Part shown: positions 1 through 5,199 of the stretch, one piece after another
Position numbering within the stretch: the first letter of the stretch is position 1
Layout: each line of letters begins with the position of its first letter
Assembly (NCBI GenBank): GCA_028067895.1
Contig: JAPTUI010000628.1
Location: 1-5,899, forward strand
DNA from: Pseudomonadota bacterium
GTDB lineage: Bacteria; Pseudomonadota; Gammaproteobacteria; Steroidobacterales; Steroidobacteraceae
Direction of reading: 5' to 3'
Length of the DNA: 5,899 nucleotides
Notes under the pieces: model-generated
What the model was told of the DNA's origin: nothing
Database searches by the model: none
Seen by the model: only the letters and a program-made list of their open reading frames with translations
Position numbers and translations under genes: made by a program

Positions 1-1
1 A

Positions 2-2566
2 GCCACCGTGCTCGCCGCCCCGTTGTGCGCCCTCGGCGCCCCTGCGCACCCGCTGGCCCTCAAAGTGACCCGCAGCGGCTACCTGCGCGCCCCGGGCGTG
101 AGCTTCATGCTGTACGACGACAATTACAGCCCGATCTTCTTCGACCAGAAGGACGCCGCCCTGCAGATCATTCTGCACGGTCACCGCATCGCCACCAACG
201 GCAGCGTGCGACTGTTGCCCACGCCGCAGCAGTGGGATGCGATTCCGCATTTGATTCGCAGGCACGCCGACCGTGCGCAGGACCGGCTGAGCGCGCACCT
301 GGACTACCCGGCCTATCACCTGCACTACAAAGTTGTGGTGTCGGCCGAACCGGGCGGCGTGCGCGTCAGCGTCGACCTCGACAAGCCGCTGCCGAAGGCG
401 CTGATCGGGCGCGCCGGGTTCAATCTGGAGTTTCTCCCCTCGATCTACATGGACAAGGCCTATGCCATCGACGGCAAGGTCTTCGGGGTGCTGCCACGCT
501 ACCCGGAGGACCGCATGATCAGCGCGCCCGGGAAGCTCGGCGTTCCCGGCGAGCCCTGGTACGTGCGCCAATGGCACCATGCACTCGGCTGGACCGAGCC
601 GCTGCCGTTTGCGCAGGGCCGACACCTGACGCTGGCCGTGAACGATGCGCTCGACCGCGTCAGCATCCGCTCCGAGAGCGGTCCGCTGCTGCTCTATGAC
701 GGACGAGACGTGGCGCAGAACGGCTGGTTCGTGGTGCGCACGCTGATTCCCGCCGGCAAGACCCGCGATGCGGTGGTCTGGCACATCCACCCGAGCAACC
801 TGCCGCACTGGATCCGCCCGCCGATGATCGCGCACAGCCAAGCCGGCTACGCCGCGGCCTTCCGCAAAGTGGCCGTCATCGAACTCGACCGCCGGTTCAA
901 GGGCCCGAAGCACGCCGAGCTGCTGCGTCTTAGCGCCGACGGCGCGTATCACCTCGCCTACCGCGGCCGGCTGTCCCAGCCGGTGCGCTGGCTGCGCTAC
1001 CGTTACGTGAAGTTCAATTTCTCCTCGGTCAAGCGGCCCGGCCTGTACGTCATCCGGTACGCCGGGGTGCGCAGTGACGTCTTTCCCATCGCGAAAGACG
1101 TGTACGCCAACACCTGGCAGACCTCGCTCGATGGGTTCCTCGCCGAGCAGATGGATCACGTCTCGGTGCGCGACGCTTACCACATGTGGCACGGCGTGGC
1201 CCACCTCGACGACGCCCGTCAGGCGCCACCGAACCTGACCCACTTCGACGGCTACTGGATGGGCCCGAACATCGAATCGCCCTACAAGCCAGGCCAGCAC
1301 ATTCCGGGGCTGAATGTCGGCGGCTGGTTCGACGCGGGGGACTTCGACAATGACGCCTTCGGCCAATACGGCACCATCATCAATCTCGCCACCACCTACA
1401 CCACGTTCCATCCCCGCTGGGACGAACTTTCGGTGAACGAGAAAACCCGCTCGGTCATCATGCATCAGCCCGATGGCGTGCCGGATCTGCTCGAGCAGAT
1501 CGAGCACGGCGTGCTGCAAACTCTCGCCCAGATTCATGCGGTGGGCCACCCGTTCACCGGCATCCAATCGCCCTATCTGCTCGGCTACACCTTCGTCGGT
1601 GACGCCGCCTCGCAGACCGATGGGCGGCTGTATGATCCGAAGCTCGCCCCGGGTCAGATCAAAGGCGACCGGTCCGGCACCCCAGATGACCGCTGGGCCT
1701 GGACCATGACCTCCCCGGACATGGAATACGGCGCCTCAGCCGCCCTCGCAGCGGCGTCTCGCGCCCTGCACGGCTGGAACGAACCATTGGCCAAGCGCTG
1801 TCTCAGCGCCGCAGAGCGGATGTGGACCCTCGCGCGATCTCAAACCGATCAGCCGCACTTTCAGCCCGACCACGAAGGCTCCGGCGGCTTTCGAGAGCGG
1901 GCCATGGGATCGCCCGAATGGACCGCCACTCTGCAGTTGACCCTCGCTACGCGAGGCGCAGCGCCTTACGAGGCTCAGCTGAAGGCAATGCTACCGGCGA
2001 TGCTCGGCCACATTGGGGATGGCGGCTGGGAAGCCGTCCAGGCGCGCCAGTACCTCAGCAGCGCCGAGCGCCGGCAACTGCGCTCTGCCGTACAGGCCTA
2101 CCTGCCGAAGATGAATCGCAGGCTCGCTGCGACGCCCTTCGGCGTCCCGCCCTCGCTCGGGGCCTGGGGTGACTCCGCGCAGGTCGCGGAATTCGGCGTC
2201 GCGATGTACTTCCTGCACGAGGCCTATCCGCAGCTGGTCAGCCCCGAGTACACCCTGCGGGCTGCGAATTACCTGCTCGGCACCCACCCGGCCTCCAGTG
2301 TCTCGTACATCTCCGCGATCGGAACGGCCTCGAAACTCAAGGCCTACGGCAACAACCGAGCCGACAACACGTTCATCCCGGGCGGCATGATTCCGGGTTA
2401 CGTCATCATCAAACCGGATTTCCCCGAGTGCATCACGAACTTCGGCTTCCTCTGGTACGAGGATGAGTACACGGTCGATGCCGCGGCCACCTGGATCCTC
2501 GAGGCCAACGCGGCCAGCGCGCTGGTCGAGCAGCAGGCCGGTCCGACGGCCCGCCGGCGCACCTGA
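2..2566 (+). CDS. Secreted glycoside hydrolase family 9 (endoglucanase-type), 5'-truncated
   Basis: A GH9 enzyme, expected to hydrolyse beta-1,4-glucan-type polysaccharides outside the cytoplasm by an inverting mechanism; the exact substrate cannot be told. The frame is open to the left edge, and the first residues (VLAAPLCALGAPA-H) look like the end of a signal peptide with an AxA cleavage site. The GTG at 8 is therefore probably not the start. Counting from that GTG: residues ~15-270 form a beta-rich N-terminal module I cannot name. Residues ~271-366 resemble the CelD_N Ig-like domain of GH9 enzymes (SQAGY..., PGLYVIRY, SDVFPIAKDVY). Residues ~367-840 are the (alpha/alpha)6 catalytic domain. 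Its GGWFDAGD motif supplies the catalytic Asp pair D442/D445, and the C-terminal FLWYEDEYTVDAAA supplies the probable general acid E820. WHGVAHLDDA and PGGMIPGYVIIKPDFPE are also typical of this multi-domain GH9 subgroup. No dockerin or carbohydrate-binding tail is seen. It converges with the RibD-like gene. The family call is secure. Confidence 0.93.
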   Translation, partial: ATVLAAPLCALGAPAHPLALKVTRSGYLRAPGVSFMLYDDNYSPIFFDQKDAALQIILHGHRIATNGSVRLLPTPQQWDAIPHLIRRHADRAQDRLSAHLDYPAYHLHYKVVVSAEPGGVRVSVDLDKPLPKALIGRAGFNLEFLPSIYMDKAYAIDGKVFGVLPRYPEDRMISAPGKLGVPGEPWYVRQWHHALGWTEPLPFAQGRHLTLAVNDALDRVSIRSESGPLLLYDGRDVAQNGWFVVRTLIPAGKTRDAVVWHIHPSNLPHWIRPPMIAHSQAGYAAAFRKVAVIELDRRFKGPKHAELLRLSADGAYHLAYRGRLSQPVRWLRYRYVKFNFSSVKRPGLYVIRYAGVRSDVFPIAKDVYANTWQTSLDGFLAEQMDHVSVRDAYHMWHGVAHLDDARQAPPNLTHFDGYWMGPNIESPYKPGQHIPGLNVGGWFDAGDFDNDAFGQYGTIINLATTYTTFHPRWDELSVNEKTRSVIMHQPDGVPDLLEQIEHGVLQTLAQIHAVGHPFTGIQSPYLLGYTFVGDAASQTDGRLYDPKLAPGQIKGDRSGTPDDRWAWTMTSPDMEYGASAALAAASRALHGWNEPLAKRCLSAAERMWTLARSQTDQPHFQPDHEGSGGFRERAMGSPEWTATLQLTLATRGAAPYEAQLKAMLPAMLGHIGDGGWEAVQARQYLSSAERRQLRSAVQAYLPKMNRRLAATPFGVPPSLGAWGDSAQVAEFGVAMYFLHEAYPQLVSPEYTLRAANYLLGTHPASSVSYISAIGTASKLKAYGNNRADNTFIPGGMIPGYVIIKPDFPECITNFGFLWYEDEYTVDAAATWILEANAASALVEQQAGPTARRRT

Positions 2567-2583
2567 GCGCACACCGCGGCGCA

Positions 2584-2624
2584 GGGGCCGGCGCAGACTC
2601 CGTGAGAGCCTCTGCGTCGGCCCC
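2584..2624. terminator. GC-rich hairpin between convergent genes, probable bidirectional transcription end
   Basis: The arms GGGGCCGGCGCAGA (2584-2597) and TCTGCGTCGGCCCC (2611-2624) pair over 14 bp with one G-T wobble, leaving a 13-nt loop. The hairpin lies 17 nt after the GH9 stop and 11 nt beyond the RibD-like stop on the other strand. No T-tract follows on either strand, so it is not a canonical intrinsic terminator. It could end transcription with Rho or protect 3' ends. Confidence 0.5.
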
Positions 2625-2635
2625 GGTGTCACTCC

Positions 2636-3340
2636 TCAGAGCCGCGCAGCATTTTCCACCCGGTAGCGCAGCCAGACGGCCCCACCGTCGAGCACCTCGC
2701 AGCTCGCCAACTGCATGCCCGTGAGCGGCGCGCGGCGCGCGGATTGCTCCGCACCCGAATCGAACACACTCGGGGCCCCCTGGGCGCCGTCCACCGCAGG
2801 ACACACCGCAAGACTGATCTCATCGATCAACCCGGCGCGCAGAAATTCCCCGTTGACGTGGCCGCCGCCCTCGATCAGCAGCCGACGGATCCCGAGCTCG
2901 CGATACAGGAACTGAAGCGTCGCGGCCAGATCGAGCGTGTGTTCGCCGCCGAAGAAATACGACACGCCGTCGCGCCGCAGCCCCTCGAGATGCGCGTCGG
3001 ACACTGCAGAGCCGAGCACCACCACGATTGGATCGCCGCCGATGTCGGCTCGGCCCCAGGCGATCTTGCCCTGCACGTCGAGCACGACTGCGAACGCCGG
3101 CGCCTGCCGCCGGGGCAGCCAGGGTTCGCGCGAATGAACCGACTCGCTGCGCGCCGGATATGCGCTCGCCTTGGCGAACTCCTCTCCGGTCACCCGCCCG
3201 ATGAGCCACGCATCGCCCGCCAGGCGCTCGTGCAGGCGCTCGAACAGCGTGCCGCCGTCGCGGGTCTCGGGGCGCCAACGACTGTGCAGAATGCGCCCGT
3301 CTAGACTCGCGACCATGTGACATATGACATAGGGTTTCAT
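2636..3340 (-). CDS. RibD C-terminal domain / dihydrofolate reductase-like protein
   Basis: A 234-residue stand-alone reductase of the RibD_C/DHFR-like fold, expected to be cytoplasmic and to bind NAD(P)H. In full RibD this domain reduces the deaminated pyrimidine intermediate of riboflavin synthesis. Here the zinc deaminase domain is absent, so a role in riboflavin synthesis is not established and the substrate is unknown. Visible motifs: the N-terminal strand and turn MVASLDGRI (residues 9-17), GR at 49 in DAWLIGRVTGEEF, the glycine-rich EGGGHVNGEFLRAGLIDEI (157-175), and P181 in the following strand (LAVCPAVDG). Length is normal for single-domain members. The frame stays open upstream to 3748, but the ATG at 3340 is preceded by GGAG and opens exactly on the family's first strand, so the longer version is rejected. 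It is divergent from the LemA-like gene and convergent with GH9. No FMN riboswitch is seen upstream. Confidence 0.9.
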   Translation of the reverse strand: MKPYVICHMVASLDGRILHSRWRPETRDGGTLFERLHERLAGDAWLIGRVTGEEFAKASAYPARSESVHSREPWLPRRQAPAFAVVLDVQGKIAWGRADIGGDPIVVVLGSAVSDAHLEGLRRDGVSYFFGGEHTLDLAATLQFLYRELGIRRLLIEGGGHVNGEFLRAGLIDEISLAVCPAVDGAQGAPSVFDSGAEQSARRAPLTGMQLASCEVLDGGAVWLRYRVENAARL

Positions 3341-3347
3341 GCAGGAT

Positions 3348-3351
3348 CTCC
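3348..3351 (-). promoter_or_regulatory. Ribosome binding site of the RibD-like gene
   Basis: On the minus strand GGAG (within GGCGGAG) sits 7 nt before the ATG at 3340. This fixes the start of the RibD-like protein against an in-frame extension of more than 130 codons that has no family similarity. Confidence 0.7.
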
Positions 3352-3378
3352 GCCGGCCCAGTCCGCGCCGCAGTGCGC

Positions 3379-3397
3379 CCTGGGGTTTTAAACCAGG
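3379..3397. promoter_or_regulatory. AT-core palindrome in the divergent promoter region, possible operator or -10 region
   Basis: CCTGGGGTTTTAAACCAGG has outer arms CCTGG/CCAGG and an inner near-palindrome GGTTT-T-AAACC, in an otherwise very GC-rich stretch. Read on the minus strand, TTTAAA lies 16 nt after TTGCGC, a weak sigma-70-like pair that would start a message about 35 nt before the RibD-like ATG. A promoter, an operator, or both are possible. This rests on symmetry and position only. Confidence 0.3.
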
Positions 3398-3434
3398 CGG
3401 CCGCGCCCGCGCAACGCCCCTCGGGGAGAGGAAA

Positions 3435-3494
3435 ATGTTAGCGCGCGCACACTTCAGGTCAGCAACGCTGGCAAATTCCGCGCGCACGCCGTAA
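3435..3494 (+). CDS. Possible 19-codon leader ORF upstream of the LemA-like gene
   Basis: ATG at 3435 opens a short frame, MLARAHFRSATLANSARTP, ending at TAA 3492-3494. The purine-rich GGGGAGAGGAAA immediately before it is the best Shine-Dalgarno match in this intergenic region. It is clearly better than anything in front of the LemA-like ATG, which begins 51 nt after this stop. The small inverted repeat CCCCTCGGGG (3417-3426) overlaps the ribosome binding site. The peptide resembles nothing I know. It could be a translated leader, or a chance frame in purine-rich DNA. Confidence 0.22.
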   Translation: MLARAHFRSATLANSARTP

Positions 3495-3545
3495 GACTGG
3501 CAGGACATCGGGCTAGGCAACCAAGGGCTGTCCCGGGTTCGACCC

Positions 3546-4118
3546 ATGATCGACATCACCGTCTTCGCCACCATGGCACTGCTGCTCATCGGATACGCCG
3601 CCGTGCTGTACAGCGGTCTGCGGCGCGCACGGCGGCGGTTGGCCCGCGCTTGGCTGCACCTGGATTTTGCTTGGGACCGGCGCGATGGGGACCTGTTAAA
3701 GCTCCTCGAGCTGTGCCGCCAGGACGACGCCTGCGAGGGGGAACTCATCGAGCGGGCGCTGCGCGCGCGCGAAGCACTCCAGGACGCACGTCATCGGCGC
3801 GACGTGTCTGCCGTGAACGACACCGAAGAGGCACTTCGCCGCACCCTTACGCCGGTGTTCCCAGCCGCCGCGCGCCAGCGCCACGGGCACCCCGAGGCCG
3901 TGGTGCGCGCACTGCGGCTTCGCATTCAGGCGCACGAGCAGGCAATCGCCGCCGCGCACACACGTTACAACGAGGCGGCGAGCGCACTGAACTCCCGAAT
4001 CGAAATGCTGCCCGAGATGCTGATCGCCAGCCTGTGCGGCATGACGCCGGTTGCGCTGCTGCAATGTGATGCGCCCGCCCCGGCGGACATCGACCTCGGT
4101 CTGGCGTTCAGCAAGTGA
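3546..4118 (+). CDS. Divergent LemA family protein, membrane-anchored
   Basis: A 190-residue protein with one N-terminal membrane segment (residues ~4-22, TVFATMALLLIGYAAVLYSG), then a mostly helical, charged domain that should face the cytoplasm or periplasm on a single anchor. It is assigned to the LemA family from two blocks. The first is the post-membrane AWLHLDFAWDRRDGDLLKLLEL (35-56), which parallels the usual W..ID..L.RR.DLIPNL. The second is the C-terminal EQAIAAAHTRYNEAASALNS (131-150) followed by RIEMLPEMLIASLCGMTPVALL, which parallels I..AR..YN..V...N..I..FP..IIA...G. The AR of the second block is replaced by AH, and the Pro-Asn of the first is missing, so this is a diverged member. 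LemA proteins have no agreed biochemical function. No TPM-domain or M48 peptidase gene, frequent partners of LemA, is adjacent. The ATG at 3546 has no good Shine-Dalgarno site nearby (AAGGG lies ~18 nt upstream), so the exact start is slightly uncertain. Confidence 0.75.
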   Translation: MIDITVFATMALLLIGYAAVLYSGLRRARRRLARAWLHLDFAWDRRDGDLLKLLELCRQDDACEGELIERALRAREALQDARHRRDVSAVNDTEEALRRTLTPVFPAAARQRHGHPEAVVRALRLRIQAHEQAIAAAHTRYNEAASALNSRIEMLPEMLIASLCGMTPVALLQCDAPAPADIDLGLAFSK

Positions 4119-4139
4119 CCCGGCGCAAAAAAGGCCTAT

Positions 4140-4167
4140 TCAAGCGTTCGCTCACCCCGGCCGATAA
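4140..4167 (+). promoter_or_regulatory. Sigma-28 (FliA)-like promoter of the EAL gene
   Basis: GCCGATAA at 4160-4167 matches the sigma-28 -10 consensus in all eight positions. TCAAG at 4140-4144 matches the -35 element of Pseudomonas-type sigma-28 promoters (TAAAG in enterics). The spacing of TCAAG-N15-GCCGATAA is about one nucleotide longer than the enteric optimum. The element ends 32 nt before the EAL ATG, with a ribosome binding site in between. The match is seen directly; its use by FliA is inferred. Confidence 0.55.
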
Positions 4168-4187
4168 CCTCGCTAAGTCCGTCCCGT

Positions 4188-4192
4188 AAGGA
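4188..4192 (+). promoter_or_regulatory. Ribosome binding site of the EAL gene
   Basis: AAGGA lies 7 nt before the ATG at 4200 and selects that start over the out-of-frame ATG at 4192, which overlaps the site itself. Confidence 0.75.
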
Positions 4193-4199
4193 TGCCAGC

Positions 4200-5012
4200 A
4201 TGTCTGTACCCCCCCGCACCGCCGTCGGCTGCCGCGCCTGTCGCGAACCGGGCGTGGCGCCCGAATTCACCATGGCCTTCCAGCCCATTGTCGACAGCGA
4301 CTCCGGCGCCGTCTACGCGCACGAAGCGCTGGTGCGCCCTGTCGGCGGCGGTTGCGCATACGACGTACTCGGCCAGATCACCGACGAGAACCGCTACGCG
4401 TTCGATCAGGCCTGCCGCGTCAAGGCGATCAGTCTCGCCGCCGAACTCGGCATGAACAGCCTGCTCAACATCAACTTCCTTCCCAATGCCGTCTACCAGC
4501 CGGCCGCTTGCATCCGCGCCACGCTCGAGGCGGCCGCCCGCTCCAACTTTCCGCTGACGCGGATCGTGTTCGAAGTGACCGAGGATGAGCGCTCGCGGGA
4601 TGCGAAGCATCTGATGGCGATTTTCAACGAGTACAAGCGCCACGGCATGCGTACGGCGATCGATGATTTCGGGGCCGGCCATTCCGGCTTGAATCTGCTC
4701 GCACAGTTCCAGCCCGACATCATCAAGATTGATATGGCGCTGACGCGCGCGATCCACACCGACCGGGTGCGCCGGACGATCACTCGTTCGGTGGCCCACA
4801 TGTGCGCCCAGCTCGGCATTACGGTCATCGCCGAGGGCATCGAGTCGCTCGAAGAGGCACGCTGTCTGCGTGACCTCGGCATTCATCTGCTGCAGGGCTA
4901 CTACTTCGCCCGCCCGCAACTCGAGGCGCTGCCCGCGGTTACCCCGGGCGCACTCGACGCCTTGCGCAGCACGAGTCCGCCGCGTCGGTCATTGGCGCTC
5001 AGCACGCACTGA
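4200..5012 (+). CDS. Single-domain EAL cyclic-di-GMP phosphodiesterase
   Basis: A 270-residue cytoplasmic EAL-domain protein expected to hydrolyse c-di-GMP to linear pGpG, and so to favour motility over sessile growth. All residues known to be needed for metal binding and catalysis appear present: E42 in HEALVRP, N92 in NINF, E125 in FEVTED, D155-D156 in IDDFGAGHSG, K176 in IKIDM, E212 in AEGIES, and the closing QGYYFARP (232-239). An active enzyme is therefore likely. No GGDEF, PAS, BLUF, REC or membrane segment is attached. The only extra is a ~24-residue N-terminal stretch with a Cys pair (C11, C14: GCRACREPG), followed by MAFQPIVD. This short Cys-x-x-Cys lead-in and the NRYAFDQACRVKAI block recur, as far as I recall, in a gammaproteobacterial EAL subfamily that includes BLUF-linked members. 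Residues ~255-270 are a low-complexity tail. It starts 81 nt after the LemA-like stop, behind its own sigma-28-like promoter, in a layout like E. coli PdeH. Confidence 0.95.
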   Translation: MSVPPRTAVGCRACREPGVAPEFTMAFQPIVDSDSGAVYAHEALVRPVGGGCAYDVLGQITDENRYAFDQACRVKAISLAAELGMNSLLNINFLPNAVYQPAACIRATLEAAARSNFPLTRIVFEVTEDERSRDAKHLMAIFNEYKRHGMRTAIDDFGAGHSGLNLLAQFQPDIIKIDMALTRAIHTDRVRRTITRSVAHMCAQLGITVIAEGIESLEEARCLRDLGIHLLQGYYFARPQLEALPAVTPGALDALRSTSPPRRSLALSTH

Positions 5013-5079
5013 GCCCGCACGTTCCGTGCCTGCCGCCATCGTCGCGGCGCTCCACTCACTCGTGCCCCGGTGCAAAAGC

Positions 5080-5120
5080 ACTCGCGGGCGGGGGTCACGA
5101 AGGGACCCCCGCCCGCGAGT
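5080..5120. terminator. Perfect 17-bp inverted repeat, terminator for converging genes
   Basis: ACTCGCGGGCGGGGGTC (5080-5096) and its exact reverse complement (5104-5120) flank a 7-nt loop. The element lies 67 nt after the EAL stop and 79 nt beyond the stop of the minus-strand gene. On the minus strand the stem is followed by GCTTTTGC, a short T-run, so it fits best as an intrinsic terminator for the minus-strand gene. In the plus direction no T-run follows. A smaller hairpin, GCACG-ttc-CGTGC, sits at 5017-5029 directly after the EAL stop. Confidence 0.72.
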
Positions 5121-5199
5121 CGTCATCGACAGCCGTGGTGCCGGTACGTCTCAGTACTCAACCTAAGACGCTCCACGACACATGGCTCTGGGGGTCAGC

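Noticed and set aside
8..10. GTG as the true start of the GH9 protein.
   Set aside because: Only seven bases precede it, the frame is open upstream, and what follows is the end of a signal peptide without its positively charged start, so the start lies outside the window.
1991..2632. A 213-codon open frame on the minus strand inside the GH9 gene.
   Set aside because: It is an Arg/Gly-rich antisense shadow of the GH9 catalytic domain, typical of GC-rich DNA, with no recognisable motif.
3468..3483. CTGGCAAATTCCGCGC has the GG-N10-GC spacing of a sigma-54 promoter.
   Set aside because: The TTGC part of the -12 element is missing, GC dinucleotides at the right spacing are expected by chance in this DNA, and no enhancer-binding protein gene or second site is visible.
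3521..3545. GGGTTCGACCC resembles a tRNA T-arm just before the LemA-like ATG.
   Set aside because: The flanking bases cannot form a five-pair T-stem with a seven-base loop, and no acceptor stem, D-arm or anticodon arm can be laid out upstream.
3341..3748. In-frame extension of the RibD-like gene to an ATG at 3748 on the minus strand.
   Set aside because: The extra residues are low-complexity Arg/Ser-rich, run antisense through the start of the LemA-like gene, and the family's first strand begins at the ATG at 3340 behind a good ribosome binding site.
4173..4919. A 248-codon antisense frame across the EAL gene.
   Set aside because: It mirrors the codon structure of the EAL gene, whose protein has complete catalytic motifs; the antisense product has no recognisable features.
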